64,000 nt of DNA from Parvibaculum sp041688015 (GTDB lineage Bacteria; Pseudomonadota; Alphaproteobacteria; Parvibaculales; Parvibaculaceae): positions 1-64,000 of the forward strand of contig JBDNIY010000004.1 of assembly GCA_041688015.1 (NCBI GenBank), in the 5' to 3' direction. The notes beneath the pieces were generated by a model that did no database searches, was not told the origin of the DNA, and saw nothing but the letters and a program-made list of their open reading frames with translations. Made by a program: the position numbers and the translations under genes. Below are positions 1-9,130 of the stretch, piece by piece (positions within the stretch are counted from its first letter, which is position 1; every line of letters starts with the position of its first letter).

Positions 1-1305
1 GCCCGCCCCGCTCAACGTCAGGTTGCCCGAGCCTGCGCCGTTATAGAGCGCCAGCTTGTTCAAAGCGACATCCAGCACACCATTGTTGAGCCGCAGCACC
101 AGCGCGCTTTCACCGATTTTGATTTGTTTGACGAGAAGCGCCTTGGTCGAAAGGGTGATATTGGCATCGACCGCTTTGAAGCCGCTGAGATCAATCGGGA
201 CTGTGCTCCAGCCTGAGCTGGCAGGCGCGGCGGCACTTGAACTGCTGACCGCAGGCGCGGCACTGGCGCTGTCGCTCATATAAATATTGGTGTCGATGCG
301 GTCGATGGCGAGCGTGCCGTTGATCATCGGGCGCACGCCCGATGTCTTGACCGCGATCTTGCCAGTGGCGTTCATGCCATCAAACGACAAGGTGGCATTG
401 TTGAAGCTGAAGGTGGTGTCGCTGCCTTGCGCCTCGCCATGAATTTTGAGTGGGCCAAAGCCTTTGCCTGCGGGCAGCGGCGAGCCGAGCCATAGAGCCA
501 GGTTGCGAACTGAGGGCACATCAAGATCGACGCCACCGGTGAACTTGACGCTGTCAAAGGCCTGAAACGAGCCCTTGTAGGTGGCGCTCAGCTTGCTGGA
601 GCTGAGCGAAAATTCGACAGGCGTCGGGCCGCCTTCAGTGAGCGCGCGGGGCCGCTTGGCCAGCAGCGAGAATTTTAGCGGTTCGCTGTTCCAAGTGAGC
701 GTGCCATTGGCATCAAAGGGATCATCAAGACCCGGCAGCGAGAGATCGAGATTGACCGCTTCAAAGGCGAGTGACTGGCCGCTCTGGGCATTGCGATAGG
801 TGGCCGAGCCGTTTTTGATCGAGACTTCGCCAAGGCGGATTTGGTTGAGTGAGCTGCCTGCGCTGCCTTCCGATGAGGCGGCGTCTGTGGTGGTGGGGGC
901 GGGTGTGGGCGTTGCGCCTGCATTGAACTGCCAGTTCGGCGTGCCGTCAGCTTTGACTTCCAGATGGATGATTGGATCGACCAGCACGAAGCTGCCGATT
1001 TCAACCTCGCCCTTGAAGAGCGGCATGATCTTGATGGCAGCGCGCAACTCTTTCATCGAGGCCATGCTTTTGTCTTTGCCCCAAGGCGCATTGGACAGGT
1101 CCACATCCTCAACCTTGACGGCGAGGTTGGGGAAGAAGGAGAGGCCGACATCGCCGCCGATGGTGAGATCGCGGCCGGTCTGAGCTTTGACCAGCGCCAC
1201 AACGCGCTCTTTATAGACATGGTTGGGGATGAGCATCGGGACGGCGACCACGACGGCGATCAGCAGCACGATAATCCCGGCAACAATGGCAATGAGGCGC
1301 GACAT
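1..1305 (-). CDS. AsmA family protein (3' end outside window)
   Basis: Continuous minus-strand frame of 435 codons that runs off the left edge, so the C-terminus is missing. It starts with MSRLIAIVAGIIVLLI, a single N-terminal membrane segment of roughly 20 residues, followed by the AsmA N-terminal pattern (PNHVYKERVVALVKAQTGRDL, then a VEDVDLSNAPWG-type stretch near residue 70). The rest is beta-rich, with Ala/Ser/Pro-rich low-complexity linkers near residues 135-145 and 350. AsmA-like proteins are inner-membrane anchored, project into the periplasm, and are tied to outer-membrane biogenesis and phospholipid transport. The start is supported by AAAGGAG about 7 bases upstream. It is divergent from the acetoacetyl-CoA synthetase gene. 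Confidence 0.85.
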   Translation of the reverse strand, partial: MSRLIAIVAGIIVLLIAVVVAVPMLIPNHVYKERVVALVKAQTGRDLTIGGDVGLSFFPNLAVKVEDVDLSNAPWGKDKSMASMKELRAAIKIMPLFKGEVEIGSFVLVDPIIHLEVKADGTPNWQFNAGATPTPAPTTTDAASSEGSAGSSLNQIRLGEVSIKNGSATYRNAQSGQSLAFEAVNLDLSLPGLDDPFDANGTLTWNSEPLKFSLLAKRPRALTEGGPTPVEFSLSSSKLSATYKGSFQAFDSVKFTGGVDLDVPSVRNLALWLGSPLPAGKGFGPLKIHGEAQGSDTTFSFNNATLSFDGMNATGKIAVKTSGVRPMINGTLAIDRIDTNIYMSDSASAAPAVSSSSAAAPASSGWSTVPIDLSGFKAVDANITLSTKALLVKQIKIGESALVLRLNNGVLDVALNKLALYNGAGSGNLTLSGAG

Positions 1306-1596
1306 ATGTTTTCTCCTTTGTGGCGTATCTGGCCTTGTAGCCTATCTGGGGCGTCAGGTCGGTCCGTTTATGCAAAACAGGCGCGTCAGGCGAAAGTGTG
1401 ACCCGATAGACGAACAAGAGAAAGCCGCATTTATTGAAAACCTTGCGACAAGGCAAGAATTCGTGAAGGTCGGCAAGATTTGTAAGGCCCCGGCAAGGTT
1501 AGCATGGTCGGCAGGGGCTGACATGGCTTGATCGCCGATGCAGGCAGTTTTAGAACGGATGGGGCGGGCGCATGACGGGGGTGGAGAGTTAGAGCG
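1306..1596. other. divergent intergenic region
   Basis: About 290 bases separate the start of the AsmA gene from the start of acetoacetyl-CoA synthetase. It must hold both promoters, but I see no convincing -35/-10 pair, palindrome or small gene in it. Confidence 0.5.
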
Positions 1597-3567
1597 ATGA
1601 CAAAAAGTGAACACCTGAACAAAAACAACGATGCGCCGCTTTGGACGCCTTCGCCTGAGGCGATAGCGCAATCCAACATGCGGGCCTTCATGGATCATGT
1701 GCAGACCCACTATAACGTGCCGATGACCGCCTATAGTGATTTGCTTGGCTGGTCGGTTGAGGCGCGCGAAGACTTCTGGTCAGAAGTTTGGGACGATTGC
1801 GATATCATCGGCACCAAGGGCGCTCGCGTGCTGATCCATGACGAGATGCCAGGCGCACAGTTTTTTCCTGATGCCGTGCTCAACTTTGCTGAAAACCTGC
1901 TGCGCCGCGACGACGACACGCCCGCGCTTTATTTCAACAATGAAGGCGTCAATACTGCGCCAATAAGCTGGCGGCAATTGCGCGCCGATGTGGCCCGCTT
2001 TGCCGCTGTGCTGAAAGGCTGGGGCATCGCGCCCGGCGACCGGGTCGCCGCCTTCATGCCCAATTGCCCCGAAACCATCGTCGCGATGCTGGCAACGACC
2101 AGCATCGGCGCGGTGTTTTCATCTTGCTCGCCAGACTTTGGCGTGCGCGGCGTGCTGGACCGCTTTGGCCAGATCGAGCCCAAGGTGTTCATCGCCTGCG
2201 ATGGCTATCGCTATGCGGGCAAGGTGCTGGAAAGCCACGCCAAGCTCGCCGAGATCATTGTCGGCCTGCCGAGCGTTCAGCATGTCGCCATCGTGCCTTT
2301 TATCGGCATGGGGCCTAAGGACTTGCCGAAGGCGCAAGACTGGAATGTTTTGTTGAGCGGTGCGTCGGAGACGCCACTGAGCTTCACGCGGCTGCCTTTT
2401 GCGCATCCGCTTTATATCATGTTTTCCAGCGGCACGACCGGTGTGCCAAAATGTATAATTCATTCTGTAGGCGGAACATTGTTGCAGCATGTCAAGGAAC
2501 ATAAGCTGCATGTCGGCTTAAAGCCGGGCGAGAAGCTGTTTTACTTTTCGACCTGCGGCTGGATGATGTGGAACTGGCTCGTCTCAGGCCTCGCGGTGGG
2601 CGCGACGCTGGCGCTTTACGATGGTTCGCCGTTTCACCCCAATGGCAATGTGCTGTTTGATTATGCTGATCGTATCGGCGTTGATGTGTTTGGTACATCG
2701 GCAAAATTCATTGATGCGCTGAAGAAGTCTGGGGCTAAACCACGCGAAACACATGACCTCAGCACGATCCGCGCCATCCTCTCGACGGGTTCGCCGCTGG
2801 TGCCGGAAAGTTTTGACTATGTCTATGCCGACGTGAAGCGTGATGTGCAGCTCGCCTCGATTTCAGGCGGCACGGATATTTTGGCGTGCTTTGTCTGCGG
2901 CTCGCCGCTGCTGCCAGTGTGGCGCGGTGAAATTCAGACAAGCGGATTGGGGATGGCGACCGATGTGTGGAGCGATGATGCCCGCCCGGTGCGCGAACAA
3001 AAAGGTGAGCTTGTCTGCACCAAGGCGTTTCCCTCGATGCCGATTGGCTTTTGGAACGATCCGCATGGGGAGCGCTACCACGCGGCCTATTTTGAACGCT
3101 TCCCCGGTGTTTGGTGCCATGGCGACTTTGCCGAAATCACGAGTCACGATGGTTTCATCATTCATGGGCGATCCGACGCCACGCTCAATCCCGGCGGCGT
3201 GCGGATCGGCACGGCGGAGATCTATGCGCAGGTCGAGCAATTGCCTGAAATTCAGGAAGCCATCGCCATCGGGCAGGACTGGCAGGGCGACGCCCGTGTC
3301 GTGCTGTTTGTCATTATGAAAGCAGGCCACACACTTGACGAAGCGATGGAGGCCAAAATCCGCAAACGCATCCGCGACGGCGCCTCGCCCCGCCATGTGC
3401 CTGCGCGTATTGTGGCGGTCGCTGACATTCCGCGCACCAAGTCTGGCAAGATCACCGAACTTGCCGTGCGCGACGTGGTGCATGGACGCGAAGTAAAGAA
3501 CGTCGAGGCACTGGCAAACCCTGAGGCGCTCGCTCTCTTTAAAGACCTGCCTGCGCTGCAAAGTTAG
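1597..3567 (+). CDS. aacS: acetoacetyl-CoA synthetase
   Basis: 656-residue ANL-superfamily enzyme that activates acetoacetate with ATP and CoA, feeding ketone bodies and poly-3-hydroxybutyrate products into central metabolism in the cytosol. Length and N-terminus (APLWTPSPEAIAQSNMRAF, residues 13-31) are typical of this family, which is longer than ordinary acyl-CoA ligases. The adenylation P-loop is the FSSGTTGVPK motif near residue 278. The GGTD and GDFAEI motifs and the C-terminal PRTKSGKI with its catalytic lysine (near residue 615) are all present. The chosen ATG lies downstream of a GGAGAG stretch. It appears monocistronic and converges on the fucosyltransferase-like gene with an 11-base gap. 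Nothing suggests it is inactive. Confidence 0.95.
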   Translation: MTKSEHLNKNNDAPLWTPSPEAIAQSNMRAFMDHVQTHYNVPMTAYSDLLGWSVEAREDFWSEVWDDCDIIGTKGARVLIHDEMPGAQFFPDAVLNFAENLLRRDDDTPALYFNNEGVNTAPISWRQLRADVARFAAVLKGWGIAPGDRVAAFMPNCPETIVAMLATTSIGAVFSSCSPDFGVRGVLDRFGQIEPKVFIACDGYRYAGKVLESHAKLAEIIVGLPSVQHVAIVPFIGMGPKDLPKAQDWNVLLSGASETPLSFTRLPFAHPLYIMFSSGTTGVPKCIIHSVGGTLLQHVKEHKLHVGLKPGEKLFYFSTCGWMMWNWLVSGLAVGATLALYDGSPFHPNGNVLFDYADRIGVDVFGTSAKFIDALKKSGAKPRETHDLSTIRAILSTGSPLVPESFDYVYADVKRDVQLASISGGTDILACFVCGSPLLPVWRGEIQTSGLGMATDVWSDDARPVREQKGELVCTKAFPSMPIGFWNDPHGERYHAAYFERFPGVWCHGDFAEITSHDGFIIHGRSDATLNPGGVRIGTAEIYAQVEQLPEIQEAIAIGQDWQGDARVVLFVIMKAGHTLDEAMEAKIRKRIRDGASPRHVPARIVAVADIPRTKSGKITELAVRDVVHGREVKNVEALANPEALALFKDLPALQS

Positions 3568-3578
3568 GCGAGGCATCA

Positions 3579-4517
3579 TTATTTTAGAGCGGCCAGATGA
3601 GCGCTGAGTAGATTTTCGTCGAACAGGCCATCCGCGTTCAGAGTGATCCAGTCCGATGGAGCCTTTGTCCAGAAAGGTTCATAGATTTTTGTCCGATCAG
3701 ACAGCAAGCCTGCAACAAAGCTGAAGGCGCTTTTTGCCGTGATCAGAATGTCGGCATTTACCAGTCCAAGAACGGTTGTGAAGGGGTTCAAGCCGATCTT
3801 AAGACTTGCGCCGATATCCGCAAATATCTGGAAGTCTTCAGCACGCCCTTCGGAGTAAATATTGACCCGATAGGGCTGACCCAATCGCTCAGACATCGAC
3901 TGGCATTGCTTGATTGTCGTCAAAATTCTTTGATTGTCAGTATATCGCGACGCGGTGACCGCATCCTTCTGGCTCACATCACCACGGCGAATATGGACGG
4001 CAATGATTAGTTCATTGGACACCTCCGACAAGCAGATTTGTTGGCCACCGCCCGCCTCGAACTTTGCTCGAAGACGCGGCAAAATCGCGTGGTATGAATC
4101 CGGTTGCCGGTTGCAGAAGTCGTGGAAATGTTCGGCGTGTATAATGATGTCGGGGCGTTTCCAAAGTTGCGGTTGGTCGAGGAAGGACTTGAGGTTGACG
4201 AGTGTGGCGCCCGGATCTGCCGTTACTTCATCAACGCCGAGGCCAAAGAACGCCTCCCAATTCTGCGTCCACGTGGCAGGGTCTTCCTCCGCATGAGCAA
4301 CACTTTGGAAGGGTGTGTGGACATATTTAATCCCGGTAGCATTTGCGAAGGCCATGGCGGACATGCATGCATTGGCCTGGGCACCCGCACCATCTGTCTT
4401 GCCTCTTGTCGTTATCGCGATAGACGGCGCGATACGGCCTGAACGAAGGGCATCTGCGAGCTGGACAGCGTTAGGTATCTTCAGAACTTTTTTCAGGACT
4501 CGCGCCAAATTGGGCAT
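3579..4517 (-). CDS. fucosyltransferase-superfamily-like protein
   Basis: 312 residues without a signal peptide or membrane segment. The best clue is HIRRGD at residues 175-180, the basic donor-binding motif shared by alpha-1,2/alpha-1,6/O-fucosyltransferases. A second clue is ILITAKSAFSFVAGLL at residues 257-272, which resembles the C-terminal Ser-rich motif of GT11 enzymes. The N-terminal half shows an RGKTDGAGAQANA stretch (residues 38-50) and a histidine-rich region around 128-133. A role in transferring fucose or a related deoxysugar to a surface glycan is inferred, with no substrate evidence. Base composition is more A+T-rich than the flanking acetoacetyl-CoA synthetase gene. Next to it lies a divergent methyltransferase, so it may belong to a glycan-modification cassette. 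Confidence 0.6.
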   Translation of the reverse strand: MPNLARVLKKVLKIPNAVQLADALRSGRIAPSIAITTRGKTDGAGAQANACMSAMAFANATGIKYVHTPFQSVAHAEEDPATWTQNWEAFFGLGVDEVTADPGATLVNLKSFLDQPQLWKRPDIIIHAEHFHDFCNRQPDSYHAILPRLRAKFEAGGGQQICLSEVSNELIIAVHIRRGDVSQKDAVTASRYTDNQRILTTIKQCQSMSERLGQPYRVNIYSEGRAEDFQIFADIGASLKIGLNPFTTVLGLVNADILITAKSAFSFVAGLLSDRTKIYEPFWTKAPSDWITLNADGLFDENLLSAHLAALK

Positions 4518-4810
4518 TGTGTCTCTCTGTCGGATTGGGCATTCAGTATGTCGTCACGAAGGCTAGGCTTGAATCAGAGCGTTTCCAAAGGTTGTGAATC
4601 CCGGTAGTCCTGGCTCGAGCCTTGTTCGGTATTGGGCAGTTTCACTATCGTCTTATCAAGGGATTGATGCCGTAATCAGTAGTTTCCTCAGATACGTGGG
4701 TACGTGCTCCAATTATACTTGTCTTTAGTCCGGTCTCAACGATTCTGTCCAATTCGGAAATTGGGCTATTGTTCGGCCTCACAGTAGTTTTATGTGCCTT
4801 GGAGAATTCA
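4518..4810. other. A+T-rich divergent intergenic region
   Basis: About 290 bases between the fucosyltransferase-like gene and the divergent methyltransferase. It is A+T-rich like its neighbours. I see no gene in it; presumably it carries both promoters. Confidence 0.4.
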
Positions 4811-5521
4811 GTGCGGAAACTTATTAATACCATCGCGAAATTTCTGCCCGCCTCCCAGGCAGCACGTCTTGATCATTGGTCGCGTCATTCAAAATTCTTC
4901 TTTCCCTATGGCGGACCGATGAACGGCCAGACGGCCAGAGCTGAAATTGTTCGAGAGTTGATCGAATATTGTGCCGTCGAGCGGATCATCGAAACGGGTA
5001 CATTTCGCGGAACCACAACCGAATGGTTTGCCGGGTTCAATATCCCGGTCCTTTCATTTGAGGTCGTTCCTCGCTTTGCAAAATTTTCTCGTCTGAGATT
5101 AAAGAAAAAGCCACAGGTGAGAATTGAAATCAAAAACTCGGTCGATGGTCTTAAAGACGTACAAGACGATCTGGCGAAGGTGACTTTGTTCTATCTCGAC
5201 GCGCATTGGTACGACTACCTGCCGCTAAGGGACGAATACACAATCATTCAGGAAAGGTTCCCTAATGCGATCATTGTCATTGATGATTTCAAAGTGCCTT
5301 ACGACGCCGGTTATGCATATGACGATTACGGACCAGACATGGCCCTAACCTTAGAGCATATGCAGAGCGCATTTGTTCGACCGCCGTCGGTGTTTTTTCC
5401 TAATGCAATCTCAAAGTTTGAAACGGGGCAACGCCGGGGTTGCGTTGTGCTGACGACGAATGAGCAGCTTTCCGCACTTATCGAATCTCGCATTCCACTT
5501 CTACGAAAATGGAAAAACTGA
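4811..5521 (+). CDS. SAM-dependent class I methyltransferase-like protein
   Basis: 236 residues from a GTG start at 4811, chosen because GGAG lies at 4801-4804 with 6-base spacing; an in-frame ATG at 4769 would add 14 residues but has no such site. The ETGTFRGTT segment (around residues 61-69) fits the glycine-containing SAM-binding motif I, and YLDAHWYDY further on resembles the acidic metal or substrate region of TylF/cephalosporin-hydroxylase-like methyltransferases. Substrate unknown; a sugar or aminosugar is plausible given the neighbours. The stop codon abuts the ATG of the next gene with no gap, implying translational coupling. Codon use is A+T-rich. Confidence 0.65.
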   Translation: MRKLINTIAKFLPASQAARLDHWSRHSKFFFPYGGPMNGQTARAEIVRELIEYCAVERIIETGTFRGTTTEWFAGFNIPVLSFEVVPRFAKFSRLRLKKKPQVRIEIKNSVDGLKDVQDDLAKVTLFYLDAHWYDYLPLRDEYTIIQERFPNAIIVIDDFKVPYDAGYAYDDYGPDMALTLEHMQSAFVRPPSVFFPNAISKFETGQRRGCVVLTTNEQLSALIESRIPLLRKWKN

Positions 5522-7228
5522 ATGTCCGGCGAAAATGGGTTTGTCGGATGGAGGAGTCTGATCGGGTCAGGCGTTTTTTCGATTTCGGGGCGCATAGCGA
5601 AAGTCTGGCGTAATTATATTCCACGGCATGTCGGTATTGGAATTTTTGTCAGTTGTCTGCTGGTCGCATTTACTTATGGATTTGTGTCTGACCGGCTGAA
5701 AATATTTCCCTATTATCAGCTTCGCCCCATTTCTTCGTTAGTGGAGCGGGTTACCGGAACAGAAAACGCAGCAGCTCGTGTTGTGTCCGGCCAAGAGTAT
5801 AGCAGTGTCAGATCCATATCGACGGCTCTACTCCCACTCAAACTCGAAACCTTTAATTTGCCAGTCTCTGTTTCGCTGGACGAAACGGCCGGTGCAATTT
5901 GTCAGGTGGGGAATGCCATACTCGTACTGGATCGTTTGGGGCATCCCTTTCGGTTCGACCTTGCCAACGATTCAATCAAGCCGCTTAAGTGGCCCGAATT
6001 ACCGAACAACTATTCAGCATTTCTCAAATCTGATATCGCCTCCTTCAAATCAAATTTTCGTGTGCACGATATATTATGCATGAAAGAAGGCGCGGATTAT
6101 CGAATCTATGTAACCCATGAATTATTCGATCTTCAGAATCATCGCCCGCGCTTGGTTGTTTCGTCACTCGACGTTAATGCCGCATTAACGCCGCGCAGTT
6201 CCTCCTGGCAGCGCTTTTTCACATCGCAGATTCTGCCGGGAGATACATACTCGGCCAATGGTGCCGGCGGTAGATTGGCTGCGGACGGTAAGGGTGGTAT
6301 TTATCTGACGGTCGGAGACTACAATCTCGATGGAGTCATTCATCCTGGAGTTGCTGAAGCACAGAATGCCAAAAGCGATTTCGGATCAATTTTTAGGATC
6401 GACATCAAGTCGGGCGCTCGGCAAAAAATTTCGATTGGACACCGCAATCCACAGGGTCTTGTTATTCTCAGCAATGGTGATGTCTTTTCATCGGAGCACG
6501 GCCCCAAAGGAGGCGACGAGCTCAACAAAATTAAATTCGGTAAGAATTATGGCTGGCTGAATGTTACTTATGGAACTGATTATGATCGCTACTCTTGGCC
6601 GCCATCTAAAAACAAAGGGCGGCACGAGGGATATCAAAAGCCAGTTTTCGCCTGGGTTCCATCGATCGCCACCAGCCAGCTGATTGAAGTAACTCATTTT
6701 GACGAACGGTGGAAAGGAGACATTCTAGTGTCCTCCCTCAAAGCTGGTTCACTTTTTCGCCTGCGATATGAAGACGGTGTGGTGCGCTATAGTGAGCCAA
6801 TCTGGATTGGCCCACGTATCCGAGATATTATTGAACTCAGTGACAACCGAATTGCGCTATGGACCGATCAAGCGCAGATCATTCTGATATCTGTCGATCA
6901 GGCGGTGCTGGCATATGACAAGCGCGATAGATCGCCCGTCATTCAGCCGGGTGACATCAATTGCATGGCTTGCCATCATATTGGTCCAACCAATGAGTCC
7001 GATGTCGCCCCATCGTTGTCAGGTGTATTGAATCGAAGAGTGGCATCAGACAATTTCGCGCATTATTCGCCAGCACTGGAAAATCTCGGCGGTGTCTGGA
7101 CAGAAGACCGTCTCCGCGAATTCCTGCTCAACCCGAACGACTATGCGCCGGGCACCAATATGGTGATCGGCGATATGTCAAAATCGCAGGTGAACAAGGC
7201 GATAGAATATTTGAAGCATCTAGACTAG
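5522..7228 (+). CDS. membrane-anchored sugar dehydrogenase with C-terminal cytochrome c domain
   Basis: 568 residues in three parts. Residues 37-56 form one membrane segment following a basic cytosolic tail. Residues about 90-460 are a beta-propeller of the glucose/sorbosone dehydrogenase family, with the diagnostic SEHGPKGGDELNKI motif near 324-337 and GHRNPQGL before it; such enzymes use PQQ. Residues about 475-568 form a monohaem cytochrome c with CMACH at 481-485 and candidate axial Met residues in TNMVIGDM. The reaction would be periplasmic oxidation of a sugar or other alcohol, with electrons passed through the fused haem to the respiratory chain. The sugar is unknown. Directly abuts the upstream methyltransferase gene. 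PQQ synthesis genes are not in this window. Confidence 0.75.
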   Translation: MSGENGFVGWRSLIGSGVFSISGRIAKVWRNYIPRHVGIGIFVSCLLVAFTYGFVSDRLKIFPYYQLRPISSLVERVTGTENAAARVVSGQEYSSVRSISTALLPLKLETFNLPVSVSLDETAGAICQVGNAILVLDRLGHPFRFDLANDSIKPLKWPELPNNYSAFLKSDIASFKSNFRVHDILCMKEGADYRIYVTHELFDLQNHRPRLVVSSLDVNAALTPRSSSWQRFFTSQILPGDTYSANGAGGRLAADGKGGIYLTVGDYNLDGVIHPGVAEAQNAKSDFGSIFRIDIKSGARQKISIGHRNPQGLVILSNGDVFSSEHGPKGGDELNKIKFGKNYGWLNVTYGTDYDRYSWPPSKNKGRHEGYQKPVFAWVPSIATSQLIEVTHFDERWKGDILVSSLKAGSLFRLRYEDGVVRYSEPIWIGPRIRDIIELSDNRIALWTDQAQIILISVDQAVLAYDKRDRSPVIQPGDINCMACHHIGPTNESDVAPSLSGVLNRRVASDNFAHYSPALENLGGVWTEDRLREFLLNPNDYAPGTNMVIGDMSKSQVNKAIEYLKHLD

Positions 7229-7253
7229 CAGGATATCCTCGCCGCTTGGACAT

Positions 7254-7928
7254 TCACATACGTCGGTAGGTGACATCGTAGCATTTGCCCCCATTTGCAT
7301 GTTTGGCAAACCGCCATTTGTGCGCTTCTTTAAAACCATGAGAGCGCATGAAGGCGTCCATTTCGGCTAGGGTGACATAGCCTTCGTAAAGTTCGAAGTC
7401 GGCCGTTTCAGTATGAATAAATTTGAAACGTGAAAGCATGTCAGTTGCGCCAAGAAGGACCATCATTTCACTACCTTGAGTGTCCATAACGAGGGCGTCG
7501 AATTCATCAGCCGTTCGCCCCGATCTTGTTAAAACTTCCGGAAGCGTTTCGCTGATGACATCTATATCGGAAACGAAGTAAACATCGGTCCATATGTCGG
7601 TATGCATGGCTAAGGGTAAGACGGAGGATGACTGCCCACCATTGTTTGAGACGTGCAGAGTGGTCTTGATTCCGCTCTGGTCGGAGACGAGAGCCTTGAT
7701 GGCCGTCTGCTTTGGTCGTTGTGCAATATTGCGTTCAAGCTCATCGAAGACGGACGGGATCGGTTCAATCCAGAGAACGTTCAGGTCATGTTCGGCATAG
7801 GCCTCGCGCTCTTGGCCAGCATTTGCACTTACGTGGATAACGCCCTTGAGGCCCTTTAGAAACCATCCTGGCGCCTTGCCGCGCAGTCGGTCGAAGCGTT
7901 TGCGAAACGGTTTTGATTTCAGGCGCAT
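7254..7928 (-). CDS. FkbM family methyltransferase
   Basis: 224 residues. The signature ALVMDTQGSEMMVLLGA (residues about 143-159) matches the FkbM core motif, in which the acidic residue and QG/EG turn sit at the active site. Upstream, VIHVSANAGQE (about 30-40) corresponds to the SAM-binding motif I, and LWIEPIPSVFDELERN (about 52-67) to motif II. FkbM enzymes O-methylate sugars or polyketides, so here a glycan methyl decoration is plausible. It lies convergent to the sugar dehydrogenase gene with a 25-base gap and is the last gene of the A+T-richer block. The basic N-terminus lacks a signal peptide. Confidence 0.8.
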   Translation of the reverse strand: MRLKSKPFRKRFDRLRGKAPGWFLKGLKGVIHVSANAGQEREAYAEHDLNVLWIEPIPSVFDELERNIAQRPKQTAIKALVSDQSGIKTTLHVSNNGGQSSSVLPLAMHTDIWTDVYFVSDIDVISETLPEVLTRSGRTADEFDALVMDTQGSEMMVLLGATDMLSRFKFIHTETADFELYEGYVTLAEMDAFMRSHGFKEAHKWRFAKHANGGKCYDVTYRRM

Positions 7929-7997
7929 GTGGCCTCCATTTTTTGAGGCAATTGTGCCACAGGAAATATTCGACGGAACCTACCATCAGGCGGCCAC

Positions 7998-8975
7998 TCA
8001 CATCAGCAACTGCCCACGAATGCCTGATTGCGGGACGGGTTGGCCCTTGATCCAGGCGGCGATCATGGCATTGACCGCTTCGGGGGCTTCCTGCTGCACC
8101 CAATGGGACACCTGCGGCAGGTAGCGGATGGTGAAATCGCGCACCAGTGCGTCGGTGCCATAGGTGAGCTCGCGCCCCAGTGCGACGTCTTCCTCGCCCC
8201 AAATCATCAGGGTCGGCGTTTCGAGAATGGCGGCATCGGCGAGCGCTGCCTGGCCGTCGCGATTGCGGAAGGCGGCGCGGTAATAATTGATCATGGCGGT
8301 CATCGCGCCGGGAATGAGCGCGTTCTTGCGGTATTCATCAAGCACGCTGTCAGGAAAGCGGTCTTTGTCCACCGCCATGCCGCGAAAGGCATCGGCCACC
8401 ACTTGCGCCTTGCGCATGGTGAAGAGTTTTTCCGGCAACCACGGCAGCTGAAAGAAGAAGACATACCATGAGCGCTTGAACTGGGCCCATGTGCGTAGGC
8501 CCTTGAGGAAAAGGGCCGGGTGGGGGAGGTTCATGACGATGAAACGCTCAAGCGGGCGGACCCCTTGCAGCGCAAAAGCCCAGCCGATGGCCCCGCCCCA
8601 ATCATGGGCAATGAGCGTCGTTGGGCCAGTGACGCCGCGCGCCCGGGCTGCATCGATCAGGCCCGCCACATCGGCCAGCAGATGATCCATGCCATAGGCC
8701 GCGATGCCCAAAGGCCGTGTTGTGTTGCCATAGCCGCGCAGATTGGGGGCCCATGCCGTGTAGCCGAGCTCGGCCAGCAGGGGCATTTGTGCCCGCCAGG
8801 AAAATTTGCTTTCAGGAAAACCATGAAGGAACAGAGCAAGTTTTTCGCCTGTGCCGCACATATCTACTTCAAAAGCGAGCCCATTTGCTTCAACGAAGAC
8901 CGTTTGGATCGGATAAATAGTGATCTCCTCAGGAACGCATGGCTTTTCAGCCCTTACCGGTGTTTGTAGGCGCAC
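7998..8975 (-). CDS. alpha/beta hydrolase, epoxide hydrolase-like
   Basis: 325 residues from a GTG at 8975. HGFPES near residue 50 gives the oxyanion-hole HGxP motif, HDWGGAIG near 124 carries the Asp nucleophile, WGEEDVALG supplies the acidic member and VSHWVQQE the catalytic His. This is the epoxide hydrolase/haloalkane dehalogenase arrangement; the HDWGG context favours epoxide hydrolase. Substrate unknown. The start is uncertain: the GTG has no good ribosome binding site, while a GAGGAG lies just before an in-frame ATT at about residue 20, right where family homology begins. The gene sits between the A+T-rich block and the tRNA gene. Confidence 0.8.
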   Translation of the reverse strand: MRLQTPVRAEKPCVPEEITIYPIQTVFVEANGLAFEVDMCGTGEKLALFLHGFPESKFSWRAQMPLLAELGYTAWAPNLRGYGNTTRPLGIAAYGMDHLLADVAGLIDAARARGVTGPTTLIAHDWGGAIGWAFALQGVRPLERFIVMNLPHPALFLKGLRTWAQFKRSWYVFFFQLPWLPEKLFTMRKAQVVADAFRGMAVDKDRFPDSVLDEYRKNALIPGAMTAMINYYRAAFRNRDGQAALADAAILETPTLMIWGEEDVALGRELTYGTDALVRDFTIRYLPQVSHWVQQEAPEAVNAMIAAWIKGQPVPQSGIRGQLLM

Positions 8976-9130
8976 TATACATGTCGAGGCCTTTGTTGCG
9001 GTTCATTTTCTGGCCTGCGGCCTTCTGGTCATTTTGCTCTGAGACGTTCTGGAGGCCTTGCCTTCGGCGGTGTGGGCAATTAAGTTCCGGCCCGCGGCGG
9101 ATGGGCCTTCAGGCCCGTCCCGTCCTCGGT

